Counted from the stretch's first letter, positions 35,746 to 49,615 are shown. The stretch is 64,000 nt of DNA from Bugulina stolonifera (GCA_935421135.1 OW285191.1:7697504-7761503), one strand, 5' to 3'. The notes: generated from the sequence alone by a model not told the origin. Made by a program: numbers and translations.

Positions 35746-35953
35746 CCCTCTACAAATTATTAATTGACTGTCATACGTTGCTATGAATTGTACAGTGAGA
35801 AATATTTTTGATTACTATAACTTTTTGGTAGCTACATACATTGTACATTGGTACCTACTGCATGTAAGGATATACACAGTCCCATTATGGAGATAAAATT
35901 TTAGCATCTCAATATTAACCTTAACACTTCAAAATGCTTAAAGGTACACAAGT

Positions 35954-38900
35954 TCAAACTTTCTGCTCTTGTGACTGAACCCACCTCACCATCCTCTGGA
36001 AGGATTCGCTGCTTGAACTTATAGAGCCACATCCAGAGAAGGTGACTCTATCAGGATGTACTTGACCCCAGATAGTGTTCAACCGTCCTGTAAACAATGA
36101 TAATAGGGTTTTGGGACGTTGTACTGTATCAATAATTGGTGTACTTCACTCAGGTCATCAAAGGACCCAAAACAATTTCACATTAGCCCACTCAACTAAG
36201 GTATTTTGTGGCCACGAAATTGTATTGCACGCCTCTATGATGCATTTCACAAACTTGTGCATCTTTGCTGCCTTTTTATATTATGAAAAGTTAACTGAAA
36301 GAAAGGCTAACATTAGGAGGTAGAAAAAACTGAAGGAGGTCGTAATTTTATACCAAATGGTAATTGGCCTAGCTGGGGAGTTATCTACCATTACCTCCTC
36401 AATAGCTTGCACTGGTACTACTTACCATGGTCACGTAAGTTACTGTCAGGTATCCATTGAGAACAGTCTCTCAGGAGTGGACAGTCACGTATCTCCACTG
36501 ACTCCAGACAGTTACTGTGGAACAGTGTAGAGACTGTTCTCAATCCTTTGTCTGTCAACTTACAAGACAATGGATAGCCTGAAACCCAGCAAGACAAAAT
36601 ATTCAATGATGTTGAAATCTTCATCAAATTATTTTGCATGAAAATTATTTTGTTTATGTAAGTATTAATCTGTATCATCCATTTGGCTGGGTTTCAGTGA
36701 CTTACGGTGTTTGAAATCCTCATCTTCATAGCCTAAGATTAGATGCTTCAGAGCCGGAAATCTTAGTTCTTTTATCCGTAGGATTAGCATCATCATATCT
36801 GTGCACATTGATCTCTGTATATACAGTGTCTCCAGGCTAAATGGATTATAAAGTGTTTTATGCTTAAACACTATGTAAATATATAAATTTATGTGAATTT
36901 CTACACATACAAAGAGGTGAAAGCTGTTTACAGATAACATCAGTGAGCTCCCACAGTTGTGACAATGAAGGAGCGAAATTTTATTCAATTTTACCTGTTC
37001 ATTGAAGTTAAAAGCAAAAAGCACAGTTGATGATACTTAAGGTTATTGTGGCTGAGAACTAATTTCTTCAGCCCTTTATTTCCTCCATGCTGTCGGCTAC
37101 AATAAAAACACATATTCATTAATTTTGTGACAATAGTCAAAGGTATACATGTAGATGACTCCATCAAAATATATAACAATTTTAGTAAATGACAGTATCA
37201 AGATGTCTGATGTGTAATGGTAAGACTTGGCATGTAGCATAGAGACGAAACTAAGCCGAAAGTCAAGTGTGAGTATTCTACTATGATTATGAATATTCTC
37301 CTAGCTAGTACAATCAGTTGAAATTTCTTAGTCTACCAGCTCTGCTGGTAAGATAAAACAGTCTGTAGTACCTCTATTATAAGTAGTCAGTCACTACTAT
37401 TGTATAGTTTACCTGTGTTAGTTACAAGTCAACTGAATAGTTGCCCAGCTATCCTGTAACTACAGCTATAAATCTGTAAGCATGGATGAGCTATAAACTG
37501 TTCACTTACACCCAGTTTCTAGTAAAGGTATAACCAAATCCCCAGTCTTTACTGTCATTCAGATCGATGAGTTGGAGTTCTTCCAATTTTAGAGAACTCT
37601 GCAGGGCAATAGCCAATGAAAGGCAGATCCAAGTGGCGTTGCGGACTCCACTCTTAACAGTGAATGACTAAAAATACAATACGAGTTTCTAGCCTTCATT
37701 TTCAAAATTTCATGTTAATATTACATAGTGAGAGATTTGGCAGCACCAGCCGTCCTAGAATAAAACTTGGTGCTGCCATGTACAGTCGTAAATTGGTAGA
37801 ACAACATATTGGTAGGCGATTAGAAGCATAATCCAGATGGTAGAAGTATTTGAAGAATATATAATTTTTATGTGATTTCCTACTTTTAAATTTGGGAACA
37901 TTATCTCCTCCGCTGACATCCGGAGCAGGCCATATATGCCACAATTCAATACGGTATTGCATAGTGTTAACTGTTCTACCTGCAAAAAACAATCATAACT
38001 ATAGGTTACACTTTATTCCTGATTACAAAAATCTCCTGCCCGCAAAAAAATTGAATCTCCAAGTAGTAACAAATTTAGAATTTGGCAACTTTAGTTGGTT
38101 AAATCATAATTTTATCTTCAAAATGATGCGCAAGTATGTTGAGTGTCTCTAGTTGGATTCATTTGTGCTTGAAGTTGAATCATTTTCAGAATGTTCAAGA
38201 CTTGTTTTGTTTTGTTACTGTCGAGCCACTTGGCCATCCTATTTAACGGACCTCAGAAGTTCAAAACTTGTATGAGCGACAGGAGCTGGGTTCTGAGTGG
38301 AAGAGCTCACCTTCCACAACAGGAGTGCATGGTCAGTGACCACTACATCAACCTGTCACCCCAATGTGGTCACATACCCAGCCAGAATCTGGCTCCTCTT
38401 TGCGAATCAGGGTAGAGGTGGATCTTTAACGTGCGTGTTTTTGATGTAGACACTACACGGGACCTCCTGTATTTTTTATACGCCCTGATCCGAACAGGCG
38501 CAGCTAGGGTGAAAGGCTTGCTGAAGACCTTTGCCAGAAATGACACAGCTGGGGGTTTGAACTCACAACCTCTCGGTTTGTGTGCATGTATGCCACCAAC
38601 TGTGCCACCCTGACACCCTGACTAGTTGTTGGCATATCTATAGCCTGCTTTCATGCCTGTACATTGAGAGTACACGCTGACAGAGTTCAAACCTTAGAAA
38701 CTCTCTGCTTGATCGTTTGACCAATGGCATAGCAACACCATAGCTAAACTGTGTCTCATTCAGCAAATCAGTAATTGGTGTTTGGTCCAGTTCAGACTTC
38801 AAGTAAAAAATGACCAGTCAATTCCAAAATTAACTTGACTTTGCCAACCAAGTCAAAGTGATGACTTGGGCTTTGACTAGAGCATTGGTAGAGAAAAATC

Positions 38901-41900
38901 GTGTTTGTGTAGTAAAATCTCTAGCAAAATTTAATAAAAACAGCATAGAACAAAAAGTTTCTTTTGCATTGTATTTTGGGTTGTTCTTGGATTTCTACAA
39001 CGTCATGTCAACTAATCCAAGTTGATTGTTCAGCAAGTTGCAAGTAAAGCTCAAATTTTTCGTACTGTAGACCCATTCTTGCCAATATTGTGCTTCTGCC
39101 GGAGTGTCGACACATTCAAATTCAAAATTGACAGCATGAAATACATGTATGTACAACTAGAAGAGGTTTATGGAAGTGGTCTGCATCTCTCCACCCTCTC
39201 CAATCCTTCAATAATCTCATGAGATTTGTGCAGTTAAGTTTGGTTTAGTGCGCATTCTAAAGAATTTTCTTTAAAATAAATTGGAATTTAAGATTACTCG
39301 CAATAAACATTATTTTTATTAGTATTTTGTTTCACAAGTATTAGTTTGAACAAAGCAATGTAGTGCCACATGTAATTCACAAATATCCCATTAAATCAGG
39401 TGAATACTAGAAAGGAATACCACTTTATAAGTTTTCATAATCCTAGGCTAGAGGAAGACACCTTAGCAAACCACCTCGATTGCATTTATTAATCAAGGAC
39501 CATTCACAGATAACTTTCTCGATAGTGTTGATGTGAATCTTACCTTGATATCAGAATGGATGTATTTAATGAAACTGTTATGTAGAATCATATCCTTGAC
39601 ATTAAATGTTTGAAGAACGGGGAATTTTCCTTTGTCATTATTTTCGAACACGGGCATATGGACCTACGAAATATATGAGATTGATAGAATTAGCATAGGT
39701 TTATGCTAATTCAACATGAAACAGTTTAGTAGCAGCAGATTCAACAAAATAGAACCTATCATGTAGTTGTGTTGGTGTAAAGAGACAATGTGTGAATGAA
39801 GTAAATTTAATTGTGGTAGTAACAATACACATACCGATGGCAAATATTTGGCTGTTCTCATCAGCAGTGGGATGGAGTTTATCTCCACTGTTTCTAGGTG
39901 ATTCAGTGTTTTGAAAGCTGCAATAATTCCTAAAACACAGCAGAGAGAAGAAAATACAAGCATCAAACAGCTTTACTGTCCCAAGGAGCATTACAAGGTG
40001 GTTCGACCAAAGTTTCACCGCCAAAATTTATAGTCTATATTAATCAAGTTAAACTGCAGTATAAAATGCCACCATCACATACCCCGTGAAGTGAATTTGG
40101 CCCCTTTGACTGGGAGACGCCTGCCAGAAAGTGTAAACTTCATATTTAAGCCTCTGATAGTCCTTGTCTTTGGACATCTCTTGAGTATCTGGATCAGAGC
40201 TTCATTAGATAGCCGCAAGGGTTGCCTTCCTTTTTTCTGGTTTTCTTCAACAGAACTGACAAGTTATTAACATTCTATAGACTGGACTACTGTAGTCCTA
40301 GGATAACTAGCATAATAAATATTGCAAAAAGTGAGTATGCCAACATTAAAGTAATGCCGTAAGGTGTATGACAAATAGCCTTCTTAAAACTAAATAGTCT
40401 TCAAAGATTAAATTTGGCTATGACAGCTCTTATCTTTATCAAATATAAAGCTAATGAGGGGAGAGACTAAAGCGTAGGGCAGGCAGATAAAGATGCAGCA
40501 AAATGAAACTTGAATTAAAGAACGAGGATGGCAGTGTTGCACTGGTTCTAGCTTTGAATTTAACATGATTATTACAAATAGGACTTAATTTTTACTGATG
40601 CACTATTGTACCATTGAAGCTCATGTTCGACATTAGTTTGCCCAGAGCCATTGAGTAGAGTTGCGATAACTGAGCCGGAAACAGATATGCATAGTTCCAA
40701 ACAATGGCATGCTGTCTCATTGATTATCATTGGAAAATCTGACTTGACATTTTTATTTCCAATTTCTTTGACAGGAAATAATGCTATATAGACAAATAAT
40801 ATATCAAAAGATAGCTTAGGAACTAGGCTTTCATCCTATATAATTTATAATAAGGTTATTTCTGTACCCCACCCACTAGTGGCAGTTTTCTCCAATTTCC
40901 ATTTGCTAGGAGAAAAGACTACACTAATTTAATGACTTTACAATAAATGAATTTTGTTAGGACCATATTGTGACCACAGAAGATGTTTTTATCAGTTGTG
41001 ATAACAAAACTAATGACTTGGGTGTCAATATGCTGCTACTTATGACTAGCATACAAGTATTTTGATCTTTATTTACAAACCTGAATAACGTTCTAATATA
41101 CAAATCATGTAGTGCCACCAGCATTATTTTTGAAAATGATACCTGTAAAAGTATAAACTATTGATTGTAGATTGTAGATGGTTATTACTTTTTACTCTTC
41201 AAGACTGCTCAAGTTGTACTACTGTAAGTCCCTGAATGCTTGTTTTGCACAATTTTGGGTAAATTCTAGTGTCATGGAAACAGTGCACCAACAGGATGAC
41301 ATAAAAAGAGAATTATCTAATTTTAGTAAATGTGTTCTATCATTTCTAAAAGTATAAACTATTGATTGCACAAGGACATCCGCATCTGTAGCATAGCGAA
41401 ATAAGACTAGGGCTGTAAGATAAAAAAGTCCTTGGGTTTACACTTTGATTCACAAGTAAATTGAAGAATCTGGTTCTTCGATAACAAAAGGTGTCCTAGA
41501 CCATTCAGTTAATGATGTACTCAAACCTGCTTCTACATACCACTTGTGAAACCAACAGGTGATGTCAATTTCAGAAGTTAAACAAGTTGTAAGTGGAGTT
41601 GTGTTTACTTTTTTGAAAAAATAAAATAATCATCTTGTAGCCTAAGAGCTTCTCTATATCATGAGAGAGGACATTTGTGGGTCAGTTACCATAAAAGCCC
41701 ATAAAAATGCAAATTAGCATAAGCTCACAAAATCAGCACGTGGCATTTGCATTATAACATATATGAATCAGCTTGACCAAATGTGGGCGTGGCCTGTTTG
41801 TTTAGAACTATGCGGTGTCTTATATGGCCTATAGGATTTCGCAACTCTCTCTCAATGGCTCTGAGTTTGCCTATACTAGTAAGGGCACTAAACATCTTAG

Positions 41901-43906
41901 GCACAAAGTCTAACAGCTAATTAATAATTACTTGCTTAGATGAAGTTCTTTCTTTAGCAGAGAACAATTTTGATAATGTTGTATACATATTTCTTTTACA
42001 GTGACTTAAGGATGCTACATATATATACACACATCCATTTAGATCCTGCAACAGAACTATTTTTCAGCAATCACCTCTCTCAAAATAACAGAGGACAACT
42101 TTATGTAATTTGTTTGTTGATAAATCATTATTCCTTTCTCAGCTTGCCAGTGATGGAATGTACAAGTATTATATGAACAAACATCTGGGAAATTCTAAGC
42201 CCTGAGATAAGCTTCATAAGAATTTCTAAACTTCGTTTTACTAGATAACCTGAGCAAGCTTGCACCTGTTTTACTATTATATTGAAATATGCCTATATTT
42301 ATCTGGTCAACAATGTTCAATGATAAGGCTTGACCAAAATCTAATCCAAATAGAAATTTGGACAATGCTATCTATTCCAATGACAGGTGGTATGACTGGT
42401 GAATCACAAATAGAACATAACATTATGACTTACAGATGTAGGTAGGACTGACAGTGACACACATAATTGTGGAAATACGGGACTGAAAGAAGAGAATTGA
42501 GTCCATCATTGTACATGTACAATGTATAATAGAGGGATTGCAGACATATAATCATAATAATACTGTAACATACCATATCATTATTATGTAACAACTAATT
42601 GTTAGTATAGTTGTGTTACACTCTCTGACCTAACCATTTGATTTAGTTAAAATAATAATCCATTGAGGTGCCACATGGACAATCAGTAAAATTCACACTT
42701 ATAATAACAAACCTTGAAACATCTGAAGTTAGGTTTTTTTCTAATCGGTTGATTTTAGAGCAGAATATATTAGTTTGGGTTTGTATTTTAGACACAAAAT
42801 TCTAGAGATTGAACCTTGACAGTGTTGTTGGTTTTCAAAAGAGAAAATTTCTGATGCTAAATTAGCAACAAATACCATGCATGTATTAACAGTGGAACTA
42901 AACAAAAGTAATTTCAAATAAAATTGAAATCAATTACAGTGGTCTGTCGTAGTTTAAAGGGCTCCGTGTAGGCCTATTGTAATAGAAACTTTACTTACGT
43001 ATATATGCTAAAGTCAGTAGCAAAGAATTGGCACTAATTAAAAAGTTGAAATGAAGACAAAAACACTTCTTACCGGGTTGTGTGAAATCCAGCACTGTGA
43101 GAGTGCTCATATATGCCTCTACCAGTGTCCTCCATGTTCTCGAAAGTCTGCGCATCAAATACAGCTCAGTTACATTTAGATATGAAACAATTTTCATTTT
43201 CATCTCTGGAGGAAGATAGAACTCTTCCATCTCATTCTGCTAGAAAATACATAATAATCACAGTATATCTACTGCTTGTGCTCTTAGCAAGTCAGTCAAC
43301 TGATGAATTTGGTCAAAATGTTGGTGTAAAATTAATTGCTGTTCTGTTGCCACCACTGTGCACTATTTCGATATAAACTTGGTTTATTTTTGCATTTGGG
43401 ACAATCTAGAAAGCTAAGTGAAGACATTTCCAAAATTTCAGTTTGAATCAGGACGATCACAAAACTGTCTTTTAGATTAGGAAATTGTAGTTTGTGGATT
43501 GGGTTTGGGGATTAAGGTTGGTGTTAGGAATTTAGGTTTGGGGATCGGGGTTTTGAAGTTTTTGGAACATCATGTTGTGAACTGACACTTTGAACTGACA
43601 AATTCATGCAATAGTGAACCTAATTTGATCAAAATACTGCTGAGTAGTGGCAGCAAAAAAACATAGCAAATGTTAAATCAGTTGTTACACACTTGATTAT
43701 ACATCAAAGTTTCGAAACTCTTCATATACATGCATACATATGCATGTTCTGCCTCACTGTTACATAAATATCGTAATTTTTTATAAATTTTTAAATATTG
43801 AAATACTGAATTCAGAAGTCAAATAATGCTAATATTATAACTTAGCTATAGTGTATTATAATATTTTAGTTAGTTAACACACCTTATTGCCAGTCTTGGA
43901 CTCCAT
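35954..43906 (-). CDS. F-box and leucine-rich-repeat protein, gene A (11 exons, 446 codons)
   Basis: Probable substrate receptor of an SCF ubiquitin ligase: F-box for Skp1, LRRs for substrate. Exons (minus): 43906-43883, 43239-43074, 40244-40083, 39929-39835, 39663-39544, 37979-37884, 37667-37510, 37096-36995, 36836-36706, 36578-36426, 36087-35954. All introns are GT-AG, phases agree throughout, and the total is 1341 nt including TGA. The F-box is YLPPEMKMKIVSYLNVTELY followed by SRTWRTLVE (about residues 16-48). LRR-like segments follow, one per exon: LETVEINSI, VEQLTLCNT, LEELQLIDL, LKKLVLSHNNL, LKHLILGYED and LESVEIRDCPLLRDC. The paralog at 52-60 kb has the same exon order and phases, which supports the model. 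The short first exon (MESKTGNK) is the least certain. Introns hold a SINE (38.2-38.6 kb), and the 3' exons lie in the large inverted repeat. Confidence 0.85.
38225..38632 (-). mobile_element. tRNA-derived SINE in intron 5 of F-box gene A
   Basis: On the minus strand the head begins near 38632 with GGTGGCACAGTTGGTGGCAT (box A like) and GGTTGTGAGTTCAAACCCC (box B), about 40 nt apart: an internal pol III promoter. The body follows with conserved-looking words such as TTTCTGGCAAAG, CACGCACGTTAAAGATCC and CCTGATTCGCAAAGAGG, ending near 38225. Length is about 400 bp. It is more GC-rich than the host intron. I saw no clear target duplication. It is the best-preserved SINE in the window. Confidence 0.75.
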
Positions 43907-44839
43907 AACTTTAATTGTTGTAGAATATTCTTAACTAATACAGACGTGCACTTGATCTAAAAATGTGTCCTGCAATGATCAAACGCAAAATGTTATGTGG
44001 CACTCCTTACTGTAGACACAACCCTTGTTCAACTGCCAGCTAAACCATAATCTGGTGTGGTTACATAATACTGCTGGCATAGTTTAAGGTATTATACTAT
44101 ATTATTACATATCCCAGGCTGTCAGAGGTACATGTAGGTCTGTACACAGAACAGGTCCATTGTCTCCCACTCTCAAACAGGTGTAAACCTAACCCCTTCC
44201 ACCCAAATTAAACTTCATTGACCATAATAGCTATGATCACTGTGAATTTGGCCATACCGAATGGTATGAATTACAATGTAGCCTACTGCACTTACAATGT
44301 ACATAGAGCTGGAACACCAGAGTGTGGAATGAGGCAAACCAGGCAGAAACTAGCTTAATATCTTGATGGGATAGCCAGTGCAGTAAAACGCATTCTGTGG
44401 GGAGAGGATGACCTCTGTGTGTCCATCTAGGTTAGAGAGAAACTTCATCTGCAAAAAAGATGGAGACTGTGGACGTGGAGCTCAAGCCAGCATGACTTAT
44501 TCTACTAGAGGATTGAGTCATAACTCCATATAAACTTCTGCCTCAGCACAGTGTAACATGAGTGTCAACAATTGCTGGGGAGGTTGTCCTAGTTACAGGC
44601 AAAGGCAGCACTTGAAAACCCAAGTCCAGACAGCATTTGTAGCCTCCTGTGAGCTGTAAAGTATAGTAAGAGACTATGTTCAAAGGTAGAGTGCTCCTTT
44701 TCAGCAATCAGACAAGAAATTTTCGAAGACTGAGGTCCGAATTTTTGTTAATGAACTTGAACTCAGAAAGAGGTTCAAGGTACGAAATTGAGAAATTCAG
44801 ACCTGGGCATTAAAACGCAGTAAATGAGGTATATTATAA
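43907..44839. other. Upstream flank of F-box gene A
   Basis: The promoter of gene A should lie here. I see no TATA box at a convincing distance. 44290-44660 is somewhat GC-richer and looks like a repeat (GGAATGAGGCAAACCAGGCA, GGGGAGAGGATGACC), but I have no partner for it in the window. Confidence 0.3.
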
Positions 44840-45150
44840 TTAGATAGTTTCTGTGGTTGGGTTGTGGGTGGTCAACCATCCAGTTATAGGGAAGAAAACT
44901 TCTCCTGTTTAAGTTTTGGTGAAGAACAACCGTTGGCTCACACTTTTTCACTTCTTCACCAAGGCAGCTCACTGCTGGATGCAGTGGTGGAGAAATTTAT
45001 ATAAACTTAGTTCCTTGTTTGTGGTTTGGGTAAGGGCGATCAACCAACAAAATATATAGAAGGCAACTTCTCCTGCTTCAGTTTTGGCAAAGAAAAAAGG
45101 CTATCTCAAACTTCTCCACTTCTGCACCTAACTCGCAACTCACATGCCCA
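44840..45150. repeat. Dispersed repeat R3 (two adjacent copies; relatives at 12190-12300 and 48720-48780)
   Basis: The words GGTTGGGTTGTGGGTGGTCAACCATCC-like, GAAAACTTCTCCTG and CTTCTCCACTTCTGCACCTAA recur at 44840-44960 and 45010-45150. CTCAAATTTCTCCACTTCTG is at 12267-12290, and an inverted relative lies at 48720-48780. Together with the tRNA-like head at 19130 this is probably one decayed SINE family. Confidence 0.5.
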
Positions 45151-45763
45151 TCTGCACAGCTTACTATGATTTAGATGAGATGCATGATTGTAACGTCTTA
45201 AAACAGTTTGTCGCTTGAAAGTTTACGTGGAATCTAACTTGTCTGTAGTTTCCACCATTCATAAGAGGTCTGTGAGCTACACTTCAATCCACATTTCTTA
45301 GTCATAGACTCTTGCTTAGGAAATTAGTATATAATATTTATAGCACTAGGCCTACACAATATTGTATTTATACACAGTTTTATTCATTCAGATGTACTAA
45401 GGATAAGGCTGTGTGAGGGACCAAAACTGGTGGACATAGAGTGACTAAAACCGCATGTTTCACCATACATTATTATACCATGTAGACTATGTTAGCTTCT
45501 AACATCTGAATTCAAAAGACTATATATTTATACATGTACATGTAGTATATCCTAGATGTAGGTATTAAGTCTGGTTTCACACAGAAAAGAATTCTTGTAC
45601 AGAGATGTAACATACATTCAAAATCAAGTACCTGTAGATGATTAGTTGGACTTTTGTGTGGAAAATATAATTGCATAAAGAGCGTCTTTAGTCATCAGCT
45701 GGTATATAATATTTTACCAGGTACAATTATTGCAAGACAGGGCAGCAGAAGATAGCTAGGTTA
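45151..45763. other. Intergenic DNA
   Basis: No feature recognised beyond scattered ACATGTACATGT palindromes. Confidence 0.35.
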
Positions 45764-45838
45764 ACTGACCACGCCTACTGACCATGCTGACTGACCACGC
45801 TGACTGATCACGCTGACTGACTACGCTGATTGACCACT
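45764..45838 (+). repeat. 14-bp tandem repeat (GACCACGCTGACTG)
   Basis: Five imperfect units of ACTGACCACGCTG. Followed at 45890-46095 by loosely repetitive AAGTCAA and CAAGTCA words; 46030-46095 has a diverged relative at 38800-38880. Confidence 0.85.
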
Positions 45839-46095
45839 CGTTTGTAGCAGACTGGAAACACTTTCTAGTAGAGCGGCGCATACAGTTTCACTTGACCTGG
45901 AGATCCCAAGTCACAGTCGTGTCAAGTCATTCATGCGTCAAAGTAAAGCCAAGTCAACTTCAAAGTAATGCCAAATCAACTTCCCATTTATATTTAGTAT
46001 GTGCAAGTTCAACTCAAGTCAGCATGTTGGAAAGCCCGGAGACTGACTTGTGACTTGACATGGCAAACCAAATCAAGTCACTTGGCCCCAGCTTT

Positions 46096-48714
46096 GGTTG
46101 CAGCTTGCTATTACTCAACGTCTTCTGTGTTCATTCTTTATTAGGACGGAAAATTGTCTCCACACCCTTCAGACTTTTCAGTGTAAGAAAGGCAGTAACT
46201 ATTCCTAAACATGACAGAGACAAACAACTGCAGTACAATATTGCTTTGAGTTCATATAATATGATATTATAATATACAGTGTACTAGAATTGTGAAATTG
46301 CATTATGTTTCATTTTGCTGTCACGTGTTGATCAAATACTGCCTATCTGAAGATAGCTTTGTAAGAAACTATTATGCTATTTGAGCTATATATACAAAGT
46401 ATATAATGGTGGTTGGGAGCTACAACTGTAGTAACTTCTGAGCTTGTGCAAAGCTAAATCTATACACAGTAGATTTGATTGGTCCTTCTACTATAAAACA
46501 GACAGCTCATTACTGTGAGTTACTTCCTGTGGCAGGACGTTGGTGTCCTGTACTGTACTCTTAGTACAGACCATGGTTGGCAATAAATAAGGTAACACTA
46601 TTATTGTTGTATTATAATAAAGTTTGGTGCTATCAAAACTTTCTGCGTGCAGTAAATAGTTGAATATATTTTTCAACTGTGCAATTTTTTACGAAGCACT
46701 GTATATTTTCATTGGATACTACGTTGTTGTTCACATGCTACTTGCAGGTAATAGGATGTTGCCTATATTGAAGTCACCTAGGACACACCAACCCGATGGC
46801 TCGCTACACTACATGCAGTGAAACCAGTTATTTTAGAGACAAACTTTATCTAGTTGAACAGAATTTCTGCCACTTCCTGTTACAACTTGCTATGTGGAGA
46901 CAACTTCATTCTTTTGTAGGGGTTCTGTCTAGCAGGAATCTTCAACTTTAGATAGAATAGAATCTTATTACGACCTTCGGTTCTTCCCTAAAGGACACTT
47001 ACTCAGTAGCACCAGTAGACCTTTCTCCTCTCCCTATTTTGACCTTGAGTTCTGGAGAAAAGTAGTAGTCTGTTGGTTCATCCAGCAAGTGTACACATGA
47101 GACTATGTTACAATACTGGACTAATTATCTTCTTACTGTGTTTTTCACATAATAAACCAACTGAACTTAATGTGTCTTAAACCTGGCTGGATTATTGCTT
47201 TATTGCTTTTGTTTTCACATAATGGAAACGATGCTACTTGAAGAAAACTAAATTAGTGATTCCATTAGAGTTTGAATAAATAACAACACACTATGCATGT
47301 GTTCATTATTGTCTACACTGTATGTAATACAAATTTTGCACGTAATACAAGTTTACATTATTTGTGAGTTCAAATAGGTAACCCAGTTCAGCCATAGATA
47401 TCAACTTATATTAGGTCTAGAAATAAATTATGCCAGGTAGTTACTTGTTAATTGGACAAAAATAATAGATTACAATAGCAGTTTTGCTAGTACTGCAGCA
47501 TCTCATTTTAAAGAGCAGAACAAATTTGGCACCGTGTTGCATAATTCTTCCTTTTATGTACTGTTATGGTAACCCACCATGTTTGCAATAAAAATAGTAT
47601 TTCAACCATCCACTAAATTAGGTACCTATTAACAGATATCTTAAATCTTTGCTAAGAAACGTCTATAATGATACTGATAATTTTATTGTTTTTATCGTAA
47701 GAGCAGACAACTTATAAAATGAAGAGAATACAACTCTTATTAGTTAGAGAATAATCGCCAATTATTCGCTGGATGATAACATACGTGCATTTATGTAACT
47801 GTGTGATTTTGTGCAGATTAATGTCTCAGTGAACTGAATGTTTTGTAGAATTCTCACATTCAACTAACAATCAACTCGCTCCAGCAGCATTCTGTGATTG
47901 GCTGAAAGGACGCAGAATTTCTACATAATAGATGTCAAAGACTCCCCACTTTTGCTATGAGTAATTATGTCATTACATTGGTCTAATATTGCAGTGTTTC
48001 AGCATGCCAGTCATCTCCAGTCTCCTATAATAGACTGCCACACTTAACTAACTTTACACTGCCCACAGTACATTATCCTTCTATATGTCTATTATTCATT
48101 AACTGACTGGCTATTTAGGAGTCAATAAAAATACAAAATGCGTCTCGTCTTACTATTCATTATTAAGATACGTGCTCGCACCAACATTTTCCAAGACAAT
48201 AATATTAATAAGTTCAATACATGTACATTATATTCCAATGATTAGTCTATACATACGAGTACATAAGGCCTACCTGAAAACGAATTACAAATTATACAAT
48301 ATAATGCTTCAGCCTACCTGTTAGCTGTGATTAGCACAACACTGCTTGTATACCATGTAGTGTATATATCACTATGCAACAGGAAAAATGGACGAAAGTT
48401 ATTATAAAAGAACAACACACATGTTGAGGGGGTTGATGTTCTTATTGATTAGTACAAGCTATTATTAGTTCATAGGATGGCTTAGTATGCACTGCTAACC
48501 ACAGCTATAATGTAAGCTAGTGGGAACAATGGAAACTATAATGTAAGCTAGTGGAACAATGGAAGTCAATGTAACCTAGTGAATAATGGCTTGTGTCACT
48601 GTTGTATTTATAGAACACTAGGCTTATCAAATTAAACAATAATAGATATTAGTACACAGTATGTTCAAGTATACTATAGCTATGCAGACATGTGGGAAAA
48701 CATTCTTAGATTTA
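46096..48714. other. Gene-poor AT-rich DNA
   Basis: No gene recognised on either strand. Two short palindromic stems lie at about 46531-46575 (CAGGAC/GTCCTG and CTGTACT/AGTACAG), followed by CAATAAATAAGG. Together with 46880-47110, which has a pyrimidine-rich, LTR-like feel, this could be part of a decayed LTR, but I see no paired copy. Confidence 0.3.
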
Positions 48715-48845
48715 GATAGCCTCTTGTTTGTTAGCGGTGGTTGGGGTTTCATAGATTAACGGATATGAAAACTTCCTACCCATGAGTTTGGCACCTAATT
48801 ACCTACCACAGTGAACAGAACATAGTTCTGCTTAGAAGCTGTAAA
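48715..48845 (-). repeat. SINE-like fragment, inverted relative of 19128-19205
   Basis: On the minus strand: TATGTTCTGTTCACTGTGGT, then AATTAGGTGCCAAACTCATG and a tail ending CTATGAAACCCCAACCACCG. The first half matches the fragment at 19.1 kb and the tail matches repeat R3. Confidence 0.5.
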
Positions 48846-49229
48846 TTACAATGAATAGGCATGCTGAAAATTGTGAAATTCAACCAGTTGTGCAATTATA
48901 ATATTGTAGTGAATCAGCATAGCCTGCAGCAGCATGGACTATATCTTGTGCCAGTATTATCACATTTATATCTTATACATGTGTGACAGTACACTTATTA
49001 TCTTACTACATGAATTGTATTATCATCAACTACTGCATGCATAGAATGTGTGTTATACTATTACTAGCCAATCAGGCCTTCGCATTCATTGTATAGTTCA
49101 ACTATACTGTGTGTGCAATTACTTATTATCCTGATTATTTCTGTAAGTCTTTTTACCTGTATACTTCTTAGAACACGACATACTTATGTATTATCCATTT
49201 TAGCATATTGTAAGCACTTTTTGTGCAAG
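48846..49229. other. Intergenic AT-rich DNA
   Basis: No gene, RNA or repeat with clear borders recognised. Confidence 0.35.
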
Positions 49230-49615
49230 ATGGACCCTTTTGGTGGCGATCTCGGGCAGAACCTCCCCATATTGTTACTACTGTATCTTATGTATAAAAG
49301 CTCACGCATTTTGCTGTACAAATCAATTGTTGATTGCGCTCTAATAAAGCAACGTTTCCTAACTCAACCTACAGAGTCTTACTCTTGGAGGCAGGCAGCT
49401 CTAGCCCTCGTCTAAGCCCTTAGATCAGCAATACTATTTTCTACTCTCCTTTGGAGTATAAACTACCAGACCGACGTCGACCCTGGACTGTTCAATAAAT
49501 CTCAGCCTCGGCCTACGTCTTTATCAATAATCACAAGAGCTTAACTCAACTTTTCACTCAGTATGTAATGTGTGGAAGTTACCTTGGCAGCCCACTACCA
49601 ACTACCAAGCGCTTC
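49230..49615 (+). other. LTR-like block: TATA box, U-rich middle, polyadenylation signal
   Basis: A TATAAAAG box at about 49293, an AATAAAG at 49342-49348, a GAGTCTTACTCTTGG stretch near 49374, and a second signal TTCAATAAATCTC near 49490. This order (promoter, short transcribed part, poly(A) signal) is like the U3-R-U5 layout of a solo LTR. No second copy, terminal TG/CA pair, primer-binding site or gag/pol was found, so the call is tentative. It abuts the decamer minisatellite. Confidence 0.35.

Larger units (their letters stand above)
34250..37480 (-). repeat. Right arm of the large imperfect inverted repeat
   Basis: Reverse-complement partner of 29939-32150. It carries exons 8-11 of F-box/LRR gene A with their introns and the 3' flank of the gene. 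Insertions relative to the left arm include the 22-bp minisatellite (35531-35745) and the block around 35085-35370. Confidence 0.85.

Noticed and set aside
37702..37992. 96-codon minus-strand frame as an exon of gene A
   Set aside because: The overlapping frame of exon 37979-37884 (VEQLTLCNT with FPNLK) fits the LRR pattern, both splice sites and phase 0; the longer frame is its shadow.
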